This document shows, piece by piece, positions 7,228 through 15,176 of a stretch of 18,037 nt of DNA; within the stretch, counting starts at the first letter, position 1, and each line of letters begins with the position of its first letter. The DNA is taken from assembly GCA_937925595.1 (NCBI GenBank), contig CALALQ010000021.1, positions 1 through 18,037 of the forward strand. Reading direction: 5' to 3'. Origin of the DNA: an uncultured Demequina sp. (GTDB lineage: Bacteria > Actinomycetota > Actinomycetes > Actinomycetales > Demequinaceae). The notes below the pieces were generated by a model that saw nothing but the letters and a program-made list of their open reading frames with translations, was not told the origin of the DNA and searched no databases. A program made the translations under genes and the position numbers.

Positions 7228-7256
7228 ACGCTACGCCCGTGGGCACTCATCGGCAA
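7228..7256 (-). promoter_or_regulatory. Candidate promoter for the 47-aa gene/pgsA operon
   Basis: Minus-strand TTGCCG (7256-7251), 17-bp spacer, TAGCGT (7233-7228), about 26 bases before the ATG at 7201. The arrangement closely copies the TTGACC-17-TAACGT element upstream of the second merR gene, which raises the likelihood of both. Confidence 0.42.
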
Positions 7257-7260
7257 GGGA

Positions 7261-8931
7261 CTACTGGCCTATGGGAGCCTCGTTGTCGTAACTGTCGATG
7301 ACGGCGCGGATGCGTTCAAGGGCGGGGGCGTCGAGACCGCCATCGCCCGTGATCTTGATCCAGGCGAAGAAGGTCGCGTCGCCGTAGCGGTGACCCGCAT
7401 CGTCCGGAACTCCTTCCGCCATCGCCATGTCGGCAAGGCCCTGCACACCGGTCACCACGGGGATGTAGCGCATCTGAGGGCTGATATCCGGCGACCGCTG
7501 CCCTGCCGACAGCCACTCGGGCTTCCTGTAGAAGATCGAGAAGTCCATCCACACGACGGGATCATTGGCGTGTTCAAGAAAGGCAAGTCGCGGGGCCGCC
7601 CACGTTCCGCTGAAGCGCCGCGCCGCGTCGGCATCGGGGAAGAACTGCACCTGCGGAACCTCGGACACTACTGGGGCCATGACTGGGCTGCCCTCGTCGC
7701 GAGAGGCGCGCAGAGCGTCGGTCAGAGGAGTGCCCGCAGGGGTGCCTGCGAAGATCGCGCCGTCCACGCCGCCAACGAGGTCGTGGATGTCGTCGAACAT
7801 CTGCAGCAGTGCCTCCGCGCCAAGGCTCACTCCATACAGCACAAGCTGCGGTCGATCGTCCCTGGGGAGTCCGGACCACCATTCATGCACCGCCTGGTAC
7901 AGCGCGCGGGTTCCTTGAATGGACTGATCTGGGTGGAAGACAGAACTGACCCATGATGGGGAGACGGAATACTGGGCGGCGACCATCGCCGTATTGCCGC
8001 CATGGATGTACTCGAGGGAGTCGATGGCCTGCGGCTCTAGCCAACCCGTGCCGGTGAGACCTGGAATCACGACCACTTCGCGATCCCTGGCGCGAGTGCG
8101 CTCGAGCTCCTTCACAGCAAGCGCCGCCCGCTCCTCATACGTGGGAGCCGACTTGAGTCCCACATAGATGCGGATCGGCTCGATGGCGGGGCGTCCCGTG
8201 ACCTCCGCGATCTGCTGAACGGTGGGGCCCTTGCCCACGATGTCGCGACCCTTGCTGCCAATGTCCTCCCATGCGACAAACGACCCCGGGCCCCCGGAGC
8301 GCAGTGGGGAGGTTGGACGGTCGATGCTCGGATCCATCGCGTCATTGCGCACATCCCAGCGGGCGTCGAGGAAGATCACCACTCCGGTCGACACGACGAA
8401 CCACGCGAGCAGCAGCCCCAGCGCCATCACCGACCCGGCGCTGAGCGTGGCGGCGGTGCTCGACGTCCAGCCGCGGCGCTCGAAGACGTCGCCGGTGCGT
8501 TCGCGGATGCGGCGATACACCTTCGCCAGCCCTCTGCCGATCGCGATCATCAGCGCGGCCACGGCGACGGATATCAGGACCAGCAGCCAAGCGGATCCGC
8601 CGTCGATGGGCGGCATGCCCACCACTTCGCGCACACCGTTCTGCCATTCGGTCGCAAAGTGAAGCAGCGCGACGAAAGCGAGGCCCCAGACGGCGAGAAT
8701 GATCGCCCAGCCCCAGCGTGTGAGCCATTCGCTGCGCCATCGCACAGCCCAGCGCACAACCTCCCACAGCGCCACCCCCAGGGCGTACCCGAAGCCGAAG
8801 CTGATGCCTGACACCGCCCCTTGGTAGTAGAAGGGTCGCGGCAGCATCGACGGCGTCATCGACAGCGCCACGAACACGAGTCCAACGAGCACGCCTCCGT
8901 AATCGAGGTGCGCCCATCGGGGGTATCTCAT
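7261..8931 (-). CDS. Membrane-anchored alpha/beta-hydrolase (Abhydrolase_9 family)
   Basis: 556-aa protein with an N-terminal membrane domain of about five helices (roughly 12-31, 40-62, 74-92, 113-133, 165-187) followed by an extracytoplasmic alpha/beta-hydrolase domain (about 250-550). The nucleophile elbow is YGVSLGAEA (Ser369); Asp457 in HANDPVVW and His514 in DAGHRYG are reasonable partners for the triad. The two-part architecture matches the actinobacterial alpha/beta-hydrolase family formerly called DUF2319 (Abhydrolase_9 with its N-terminal membrane domain). The substrate is unknown; a lipid or cell-envelope ester is a guess. The ATG at 8931 has AAGGAG 5 bases upstream. Its stop is 59 bp before the 47-aa gene, and it is divergent from the flavin monooxygenase gene across 55 bp. 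Confidence 0.88.
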   Translation of the reverse strand: MRYPRWAHLDYGGVLVGLVFVALSMTPSMLPRPFYYQGAVSGISFGFGYALGVALWEVVRWAVRWRSEWLTRWGWAIILAVWGLAFVALLHFATEWQNGVREVVGMPPIDGGSAWLLVLISVAVAALMIAIGRGLAKVYRRIRERTGDVFERRGWTSSTAATLSAGSVMALGLLLAWFVVSTGVVIFLDARWDVRNDAMDPSIDRPTSPLRSGGPGSFVAWEDIGSKGRDIVGKGPTVQQIAEVTGRPAIEPIRIYVGLKSAPTYEERAALAVKELERTRARDREVVVIPGLTGTGWLEPQAIDSLEYIHGGNTAMVAAQYSVSPSWVSSVFHPDQSIQGTRALYQAVHEWWSGLPRDDRPQLVLYGVSLGAEALLQMFDDIHDLVGGVDGAIFAGTPAGTPLTDALRASRDEGSPVMAPVVSEVPQVQFFPDADAARRFSGTWAAPRLAFLEHANDPVVWMDFSIFYRKPEWLSAGQRSPDISPQMRYIPVVTGVQGLADMAMAEGVPDDAGHRYGDATFFAWIKITGDGGLDAPALERIRAVIDSYDNEAPIGQ

Positions 8932-8973
8932 GCGAACTCCTTGGATGTGCCCTGCACGTCCAGGCTAGCGGCC

Positions 8974-8979
8974 TAGGCT
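8974..8979 (+). promoter_or_regulatory. Candidate -10 hexamer TAGGCT of the monooxygenase gene
   Basis: TAGGCT lies 7 bases upstream of the ATG at 8987 and overlaps the palindrome GCCTAGGC (8971-8978). Unlike the other TANNNT-preceded starts, a GGAGG site also lies between it and the ATG, so a leaderless start is less certain. Confidence 0.3.
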
Positions 8980-8986
8980 TGGAGGC

Positions 8987-10120
8987 ATGTCCGACGCTGA
9001 GGCCACCTTCCGCACTCGCCGCACCAAGGTTGTGGTCATCGGTGCCGGCCAGGCCGGACTCGCCGTTGCGTACTTCCTGCGCAGGAACGGCCTTGAGCCC
9101 GGTGAGGACTTCCTCGTCCTCGATGCTGGCCCCCGCTCCGGTGGAGCATGGCAGCACCGATGGGAGGCGCTGCGTCTTGGCGACACCCACAAGGTGCATG
9201 ACCTTCCCGGTATGCACGAGATGGGCCTGTCATTCGACGATGCCCCGCGAGACCGCCCCGCGCGTGACGTGGTCGCCGCGTACTACGCACGCTACGAGGC
9301 GCACTTCAACCTGCAGGTGCTCCGCCCCGCCGTGGTGACGTGGGTGGAGCGCAGTGAGAACGGCTACCGTCTTTCGCTCCAGCCAGGCGGACCGGTCTCC
9401 TCCATCGAGGCGCAGATCATCGTCAACGCCACCGGCACGTGGACCAACCCCCGCATCCCTGCCATTGCTGGCCGCCGCGAGTTCACGGGAGTCCAGGTCT
9501 CGACGCCAGAGTGGGTCAGTGCGGCGCCCTTCGCGGGACGCCAGGTGGCTGTCGTCGGCGGAGGCACCTCGGCGCTTGGCTTCCTCGACGAGCTGGCAGG
9601 GGTGGGCGCGACAACGCTGTGGTACACCCGCCGTGAGCCCGTGTTCGTCGACGATGAGCCCTGGCTGTCAGAGACGCGCGGCGCGCGTGCCGTCGCCCTG
9701 CAGGACGCAGCCGCCACGTCGGGATCGATACTGCCCTCGATCGTGTCGGTGACGGGACTGGCTCGCAGTCCGCTCGTGGAGCGCCTCGATGCTCGCGGCC
9801 AGCTGCGGCGCAGGCCCATGTTCCGCCGCATGGTCAGCGACGGCGTGATCGAGCAGGACGGCACGTTCACTTACGTCGACGCCGTGGTCTGGGCGACGGG
9901 CTTCCGCGCCGAGCTCAGGCACCTTGACGGGCTGGGTCTCGCAGGAGACACGGGTGCCATCGCGGTGGCCAAGGGCCAGGTGGTGGCGGAGCCGACCATC
10001 TTCCTCGCGGGATACGGTCCGCAGGCATCAACGGTGTCATCGAACCGTGCAGGACGCGTCACCGCGAAGCTCATCATGGATCAGCTGGGCGCGCGCTCCG
10101 AGGCGAACTCGACCGTCTGA
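8987..10120 (+). CDS. FAD/NADPH-dependent flavoprotein monooxygenase-like protein
   Basis: 377-aa flavoprotein of the flavin-containing monooxygenase/TrkA-like pyridine nucleotide oxidoreductase group. The FAD-binding Rossmann motif VVVIGAGQAGLA covers residues 15-26, a SGGAWQHRWEALRL segment (51-64) matches the GGxW..R stretch of these enzymes, and a second nucleotide motif VAVVGGGTSALGF (187-199) should bind NADPH. Linker ATG motifs are NATGTWTNP (147-155) and WATGFR (302-307). The substrate is unknown; candidates are N- or S-containing metabolites or a quinone-type electron acceptor. The ATG at 8987 follows TTGGAGGC. The last 40 bp overlap the 3' end of putA on the other strand. No partner gene indicates a pathway. 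Confidence 0.88.
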   Translation: MSDAEATFRTRRTKVVVIGAGQAGLAVAYFLRRNGLEPGEDFLVLDAGPRSGGAWQHRWEALRLGDTHKVHDLPGMHEMGLSFDDAPRDRPARDVVAAYYARYEAHFNLQVLRPAVVTWVERSENGYRLSLQPGGPVSSIEAQIIVNATGTWTNPRIPAIAGRREFTGVQVSTPEWVSAAPFAGRQVAVVGGGTSALGFLDELAGVGATTLWYTRREPVFVDDEPWLSETRGARAVALQDAAATSGSILPSIVSVTGLARSPLVERLDARGQLRRRPMFRRMVSDGVIEQDGTFTYVDAVVWATGFRAELRHLDGLGLAGDTGAIAVAKGQVVAEPTIFLAGYGPQASTVSSNRAGRVTAKLIMDQLGARSEANSTV

Positions 10121-13100
10121 GCAAGTGAATGAGGCGTGCCGAATCGGTGCGCCGTCATGGAGATGGCCTGCTCCCTGAGGAAGGGGAACAGCTCAAGCCT
10201 CGCCGAACTCGTCACCGGATCATCGAAGATCGCGACGTTCGCGGTGCGCGCTTCGTCAGGGATCTCACCGAGCGCTCTCACACGCGTGTGCACCGTCGAA
10301 GTGACGCGCGCTGCCCATTCGTCGTCGGGCTCCACGGTGACCGGGAGTCCGCGTGACCTGAGCGCTTGGGCGAGGGTGGCGTCGGGCGCCCTGGCGAAGG
10401 TGACCGGCGTGCCTGGTGACGCGATGGCCGCGGCGTGGGCGACGCGCAACACATCTGCCTCCACTGCCCCGGCACCCACACGGAGCTCTGCGCGGGCGGG
10501 AACGTAACGCAGCACATTGCGTTCGCATGCGAGTCCGGAGGGATCGCTGGGCGCGAACTCGGCGAGTGGGTCGCTTGGGAAGGCGCCGCCCGCGTCTTCC
10601 CAGCCAGTGAGGCGCTCGACGTAGTGAGGACCGCCAGCTTTCGCGCCGGGACCCACGGCAGAGCGCTTCCAGCCGCCGAATGGCTGCCGGCGCACGATCG
10701 CGCCCGTGATGCCGCGATTGACATAGAGGTTGCCCGCGTCGATACGCGCAAGCCAGTAGTCGATCTCCGAAGCGTCGAGGCTGTGCAGGCCGGAGGTGAG
10801 CCCGTAATCGACGGCATTCGCCACGTCGATCGCGGCCTCGAGCGTAGGCGCGGTCATGACGGACAGCACGGGGCCGAAGAACTCGGCGAGATGGGCCGGC
10901 GCTCCACACCGCACCCCCTGCCGAATGCCCGGCGACCACAACGTGCGCCCAGGATTCAAGGCGTGAGGCTTGAGCAGCCACGATTCGCCGGGCTCCAGGG
11001 TCGTGAGGCCGTACTCGAGCTTGCCGCTCGGGCGTCCAATGAGCGGTCCCACGTGGCCCTCGAGGTTCGTTGAGGGTCCCACCACGAGCGATGCGGCCGC
11101 GTCTCGCAACTGGGTGAGGAAGCGTCGGCTCTTTCCTACGCTGCCCACGAGGATCAGCACAGACGCCGCGGAGCACTTCTGCCCGGCATGTCCAAACGCG
11201 GACTGCACCACGTCTTTGACCGCGAGATCCAGGTCAGCGGATGGGGTGACAATGATGGCGTTCTTGCCGCTCGTCTCGGCCAGCAGTCGCGCTCCGGGCC
11301 GCAGGCGAGTGAACAGCTCTGCGGTCTCGTAGGCGCCGGTGAGGATGATCTGGTCGACCCGTTCGTCGCGCACCAGGGCGGAGCCAACCGGCTCCTCGTC
11401 GCAGTCCACCAGTTGGAGGACATCGCGAGGGATGCCCGACGCCCACAGGACTTCGGCGAGGACTGCGGCACAGCGTCGGGTTGCGGGGGCCGGCTTGAGT
11501 ATGACGGCGCTGCCTGCGGCGAGCGCGGCAAGGGTCGAGCCGCCCGGGATGGCGATCGGGAAATTCCAAGGAGGCGTCACGAGGGTGACGCGGCGAGGCA
11601 CGGGTCGCGCGCCAGGGATCTTGTCCAAATCCCGCGCGCACTGCGCGTAGTAGCGAGCGAAGTCCACGACCTCGGAGACTTCGGGGTCACCTTGGTCGAT
11701 TGTCTTGCCGGCCTCCGCAGCCATGACCTCAAGCAGGTCCGCCCGAGCAGCCTGCAGCGCCTCGGCTGCGGTCTCAAGGAGTGCGGCGCGGTCGGCCGGT
11801 GGAATCGCGCCCCATCTGTCCCCCGCGGCCGCCGCCCGCGCAACCGCCTCGTCCGCCTGATCTTCATCGTCCAGCCAGGCAGCGGCGATGGTCGCCTTGC
11901 CCAGTGCGGAACTCCCGGCACGGCCAGCAATCGCGCGAGCCCAGTCGCGGTTGCGCTCGATTGCTGGGTCGGTATCCGGCTGGTTGGCAAAGGTGACCGA
12001 CGCTGTGGTCGCCGCTCCTGCCCTGCCCGCCTGGGGCGCTGGCGTCATGGCGCGCGACATGGCTTCCCGGAACCGCTGCTCCTCGAGGCGGAGGCCCGCG
12101 GGGTCGACCTCAAAGCGCGCGGCGGAGCTCAGGAAGTTGGCCGGATTGGCGACCTCCTCGAGGCGGCGCACCAAGTAGGCGATCGCGACGTCGAACTCCG
12201 CCGGCGGGACTGCGGGCGTGTAAAGCCGAACGGGGCCAGTGTGTTCGGCGATCACGGGAACGAGCCGCTCCGCCATGCCAAGGAGCATCTCGACGTCGAC
12301 GTGTTCGGCGACGCCGCGCTCGCTCGCGAGCAGCCACGCGTGCGCTAGGTCAAAGAGGTTGTGGCCGGCCACCCCCACCTCAACGTGCGCAGTGTGCTCG
12401 GGCCTCAGTGCCGCGTCGAGCAGTCGCTTGTACTGGGCATCGGTGTCTTCCTTGCTGGTCCACGTGGCCAGCGGCCATCCGCGCCATTCGGCGTCGACGC
12501 GCTCCATCGACAGATTGGCGCCTTTGACGATGCGCACCTTGATGTTGCCGCCGCCTGCTTGCATCCTGCGCGCCGCCCAGGCATGGAGCGTGTCGAGGGC
12601 GGCGAGAGAGTCCGGGAGGTAGGCCTGGAGCACGATGCCCGCGTTAACACTTGCGAAGCGGGGCTGGTCCAGTACGCGAGTGAACACCTCCAAGGTCAGC
12701 GCGAGATCCTTGTATTCCTCCATGTCGAGATTGACGAAGGTTCCTGTGCGCGCAGCAGCTTCGTACACGGGCTCCAGCGCCTCACAGATCCGGTCCACCG
12801 CCTCCACGAAGCCCCATGGGTTCTGGGGCGGGACGATCGAGGACACCTTGAGCGAGACATAGTCGACGTCGTCGCGCTCGATGAGCGCAATGGTTCCCGC
12901 GCGCCGCGCAGCGGCTTGGCCGGCTCCCAGCACTGCCTCACCCAACATGTTCACATTGAGCGCCACTCCGCCTGCCGTGAGTCGAGCGAGCCCGCGCCGC
13001 AGTTTCCGGGGCCGTGCGTCAAGTACCAGATGGCCAACGAGGCCGCGGAGAACTTTGCGCGTCACTGGAATGGCGAGCCACGGCGCGAAGGGTGCGAGAC

Positions 13101-13395
13101 GCCCTCCCATGGCCAGGGCGAGGCGCATGGGGCGAGAGAGGAACGGCGCAGGCCTGCGCGCAACCCGAGCGAGATTGCGCGCCGCCACCGTCCGGTCGTG
13201 CGGCCGGATGACGCCGTCGACGAAGTCCACAGTGAAGGCGAGGCCATCTGGATGTGCCACAAGTCTCGTCAGGCGGTTGCTGCTTGCTGAGGGTTCTACA
13301 GTTCGGGCTCGACCCAGCCAGCGGTGGACAAGCTCCACCGCCGCGTCCGCGGCTTGCGTGGCGTGTGGGGACTGAGACGGCGGGGAGATCGTCAT
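10081..13395 (-). CDS. putA: Bifunctional proline dehydrogenase / glutamate-semialdehyde dehydrogenase (PutA)
   Basis: Oxidises proline to P5C with FAD, then glutamate semialdehyde to glutamate with NAD+, channelling the intermediate. The PRODH barrel spans about 150-440 (YVSLKVSSIVPPQNPWG, KVRIVKGANL, and the substrate Arg pair in YLVRRLEEVANPANF). The ALDH domain spans about 470-930 with VTPPWNFPIAIPGG, Glu707 in LAETSGKNA, catalytic Cys741 in HAGQKCSAAS and QPFGGWKRSA. Residues about 935-1104 form the extra C-terminal ALDH-like domain of type B PutAs. There is no N-terminal ribbon-helix-helix, so it is not an autogenous repressor. I chose the ATG at 13395 (GGGGGA just upstream); starts at 13407 (ATG) or 13413 (GTG) are possible and add 4 or 6 residues. 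It is divergent from a lysR gene, its probable regulator. Confidence 0.95.
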   Translation of the reverse strand: MTISPPSQSPHATQAADAAVELVHRWLGRARTVEPSASSNRLTRLVAHPDGLAFTVDFVDGVIRPHDRTVAARNLARVARRPAPFLSRPMRLALAMGGRLAPFAPWLAIPVTRKVLRGLVGHLVLDARPRKLRRGLARLTAGGVALNVNMLGEAVLGAGQAAARRAGTIALIERDDVDYVSLKVSSIVPPQNPWGFVEAVDRICEALEPVYEAAARTGTFVNLDMEEYKDLALTLEVFTRVLDQPRFASVNAGIVLQAYLPDSLAALDTLHAWAARRMQAGGGNIKVRIVKGANLSMERVDAEWRGWPLATWTSKEDTDAQYKRLLDAALRPEHTAHVEVGVAGHNLFDLAHAWLLASERGVAEHVDVEMLLGMAERLVPVIAEHTGPVRLYTPAVPPAEFDVAIAYLVRRLEEVANPANFLSSAARFEVDPAGLRLEEQRFREAMSRAMTPAPQAGRAGAATTASVTFANQPDTDPAIERNRDWARAIAGRAGSSALGKATIAAAWLDDEDQADEAVARAAAAGDRWGAIPPADRAALLETAAEALQAARADLLEVMAAEAGKTIDQGDPEVSEVVDFARYYAQCARDLDKIPGARPVPRRVTLVTPPWNFPIAIPGGSTLAALAAGSAVILKPAPATRRCAAVLAEVLWASGIPRDVLQLVDCDEEPVGSALVRDERVDQIILTGAYETAELFTRLRPGARLLAETSGKNAIIVTPSADLDLAVKDVVQSAFGHAGQKCSAASVLILVGSVGKSRRFLTQLRDAAASLVVGPSTNLEGHVGPLIGRPSGKLEYGLTTLEPGESWLLKPHALNPGRTLWSPGIRQGVRCGAPAHLAEFFGPVLSVMTAPTLEAAIDVANAVDYGLTSGLHSLDASEIDYWLARIDAGNLYVNRGITGAIVRRQPFGGWKRSAVGPGAKAGGPHYVERLTGWEDAGGAFPSDPLAEFAPSDPSGLACERNVLRYVPARAELRVGAGAVEADVLRVAHAAAIASPGTPVTFARAPDATLAQALRSRGLPVTVEPDDEWAARVTSTVHTRVRALGEIPDEARTANVAIFDDPVTSSARLELFPFLREQAISMTAHRFGTPHSLAQTVEFASERAPS

Positions 13396-13435
13396 GTCCC
13401 CCAGCATGAACACACGAATCCATCCGATAGAAGCG

Positions 13436-13451
13436 ACGGTTTCTAAACCGT
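13436..13451. promoter_or_regulatory. Perfect inverted repeat in the lysR-putA intergenic region (candidate operator)
   Basis: ACGGTTT-CT-AAACCGT is a perfect 7-2-7 inverted repeat in the 84-bp gap between divergent putA and lysR. It lies 29-44 bases upstream of the lysR start codon and 41-56 bases upstream of the chosen putA start, where it would touch the -35 region of lysR and probably that of putA. A second, weaker repeat CAGTT-7-AACTG lies at 13458-13474 and overlaps the lysR -10. Both are suitable sites for the adjacent LysR protein. Confidence 0.6.
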
Positions 13452-13467
13452 TTCATTCAGTTCTGCT

Positions 13468-13473
13468 TAAACT
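13468..13473 (+). promoter_or_regulatory. Candidate -10 hexamer TAAACT for leaderless lysR
   Basis: TAAACT is followed by exactly 6 bases (ggccgc) and the ATG at 13480. No Shine-Dalgarno sequence is present. At 17 bp spacing the -35 would fall at 13445-13450, inside the inverted repeat. Confidence 0.45.
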
Positions 13474-13479
13474 GGCCGC

Positions 13480-14382
13480 ATGCTGGATCTTCACCGGCTC
13501 TCCCTTCTCCGGGAACTCAGCCTGCGCGGAACCATCACAGCCGTGGCCGCCACAACGGGACTTTCCCCTTCCGCCATCTCGCAGCATCTGTCGACGCTCG
13601 AACGCGAGGCTGGGGTTCCCCTTCTGCGCCGCTCCGGCCGCACACTCACGCTGACCCCTGCCGCACAGCGCCTCGTCGAGCGCACCGAAGAGCTGCTCGC
13701 CACGATGGAGCGTGCGGAGGCCGAACTTCACGACACGTCGAGCGACGTGACCGGCACGGTGCGCCTGGCAATCTTCCAGTCCGCGTCGCTCGCGCTTCTG
13801 CCTGGCGCCCTGCTGCTCCTCCAAGATCGCCATCCCCACCTGCGAGTGGTGGCCACTCAGCGAGAGCCCGCGGCCGCGCTTGAGGACACGTGGGTGCGCG
13901 ATGTCGATCTGGTGGTCGCCGAGGAGTACCCGCATCACTCCGCACCGCACTATCCGGGCGTGGAGCGCACCGACCTCACTCACGACGAGCTTGTGCTGGC
14001 GGTGCCCCGGCGCGGACCACTGGCCGACGCTGTGGAGACGCTCGCAGGCGCGCGCGACCTGCCGTGGGTTATGGAGCCGCGTCCGGCCGCGTCGCGACAC
14101 TTTGCTGAGCAGCAGTGCCGCCTCGCCGGGTTCGAACCGGATGTGCGGTTCGAGACCACAGACCTGCAGACGCATGCCCAGCTCGTCGAGAACGGCCTCG
14201 CCCTCGCCCTCATCCCAGGACTGATGTGGCGAGGCCGCGAGATCGACGCTCACCAGCGTCGGCTGCCAGAACGGCCGCATCGCACGGTGTTCAGCGCCGC
14301 ACGGAGTTCTTCGCGCCGATCCGCTGCGGTGGAGGCGGTGCGCACGGCGCTCGTAGACGCCGCTCACGCACTGGTGGACTAG
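13480..14382 (+). CDS. LysR-family transcriptional regulator
   Basis: 300-aa LysR-type regulator. The winged HTH covers about 1-60: MLDLHRLSLLRELSLRGTIT, the recognition helix in LSPSAISQHLSTLEREAG and the wing in LLRRSGRTLTLTPAAQRL. A linker helix (about 60-88) and a two-lobed ligand-binding domain (about 92-295, TGTVRLAIFQSASLALLPGA) follow. The ligand is unknown; divergence from putA across a palindrome suggests proline or a related metabolite and control of putA plus itself. No Shine-Dalgarno precedes the ATG; TAAACT lies 6 bases upstream, consistent with a leaderless mRNA. Its TAG stop overlaps the stop of the convergent membrane-protein gene in a shared CTAG. Confidence 0.92.
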   Translation: MLDLHRLSLLRELSLRGTITAVAATTGLSPSAISQHLSTLEREAGVPLLRRSGRTLTLTPAAQRLVERTEELLATMERAEAELHDTSSDVTGTVRLAIFQSASLALLPGALLLLQDRHPHLRVVATQREPAAALEDTWVRDVDLVVAEEYPHHSAPHYPGVERTDLTHDELVLAVPRRGPLADAVETLAGARDLPWVMEPRPAASRHFAEQQCRLAGFEPDVRFETTDLQTHAQLVENGLALALIPGLMWRGREIDAHQRRLPERPHRTVFSAARSSSRRSAAVEAVRTALVDAAHALVD

Positions 14383-15164
14383 TTCGCTGCTGCAGGCTTC
14401 GGATGAGCAGGCGTTGGCGCCCCCTGCACCATTCGCGAGGCGAGGAGCGTCGCTCCCGCTACGGCGCTGGGCATCGTGAACACGGCGCCACCCGGAACGA
14501 GGAAGATCAGGAAGGCCGTCACGCCGAACCCGGTCACGAGCGAGCGGTGCTGCTTGAACAGCGCCCACCGGCCGCGCAGTGTCCTGACGCCCACGCGGCT
14601 GAGCGGATAGGCCGTGAGCTCAAGCGTGAGCAGCGTGCCGCCGATGAGCGCGTTCCCCACAAAGGCGAGCACCGTGCCCACCGCTGGCAGCAGCCCCGTG
14701 AGGAACAGTCCGATGCTGAAGCACACACCAATAGCGAGCAGGGCGATGCCCTCGGTCACACCTCGCCAGGTGCCTCGCCACCACGGCTCCTCCGCGCTCG
14801 GCACGAGTCCCACCGAGTCCATCGCTGCGTCGGCGAGCCTTTCGTAGAAGGGCTGTCCGATGAGCAGCGTCAGCGCGGTGAAGCTGAACACGGCGAGCAT
14901 GAAGGCGCTCGCGATGATCGCGACCGTGACCACCGCTACGGCGAAACCCGGCGGAGTCGGATCATGCGTGATGAACTCGATGAGCGCCGCGGCCCAGTCG
15001 TCGGCCAACATCAACACGGCAATGAATGCCGAACCGAGGATCACGAGCACAATGACCGCGGGCACGAGCGCCAGGGCCATCAGGCGTCCCTTAGAACTCC
15101 AGAATCCGGTGCCCGCTGCGAACAGCCGCAGCCCTTCGATGAAATCTCGCAGCCGTCTCTTCAC
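14379..15164 (-). CDS. EI24/CysZ-like integral membrane protein
   Basis: About 261-aa membrane protein of the EI24 domain family, which includes the sulfate permease CysZ. Four to six hydrophobic segments (about 27-53, 73-102, 136-188 as two, 208-243) are separated by short charged loops, and the conserved stretch LTLLIGQPFYERLAD follows the second segment, as in CysZ-like proteins. A transport role for sulfate is possible, but no cys genes are nearby. I chose the GTG at 15164 because TAGGCT lies exactly 6 bases upstream; the GTG at 15170 would add two residues and has no ribosome site. The gene is 9 bp after the osmC-like stop, so it may also be read through from that gene. Its stop shares CTAG with lysR. 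Confidence 0.85.
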   Translation of the reverse strand: MKRRLRDFIEGLRLFAAGTGFWSSKGRLMALALVPAVIVLVILGSAFIAVLMLADDWAAALIEFITHDPTPPGFAVAVVTVAIIASAFMLAVFSFTALTLLIGQPFYERLADAAMDSVGLVPSAEEPWWRGTWRGVTEGIALLAIGVCFSIGLFLTGLLPAVGTVLAFVGNALIGGTLLTLELTAYPLSRVGVRTLRGRWALFKQHRSLVTGFGVTAFLIFLVPGGAVFTMPSAVAGATLLASRMVQGAPTPAHPKPAAAN

Positions 15165-15170
15165 GGCCAC

Positions 15171-15176
15171 AGCCTA
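15171..15176 (-). promoter_or_regulatory. Candidate -10 hexamer TAGGCT of the EI24 gene
   Basis: TAGGCT on the minus strand includes the TAG stop codon of the upstream osmC-like gene and stands exactly 6 bases (gtggcc) before a GTG at 15164. This would be an internal leaderless promoter inside the two-gene unit. The overlap with a stop codon makes chance a real alternative. Confidence 0.3.

Noticed and set aside
12361..13290. Plus-strand 309-codon frame inside putA
   Set aside because: Antisense to the PRODH domain; no domain and no plausible start signal.
13453..14568. Minus-strand 371-codon frame opposite lysR
   Set aside because: The plus-strand LysR protein has a clear HTH and ligand domain; the opposite frame shows no family features.
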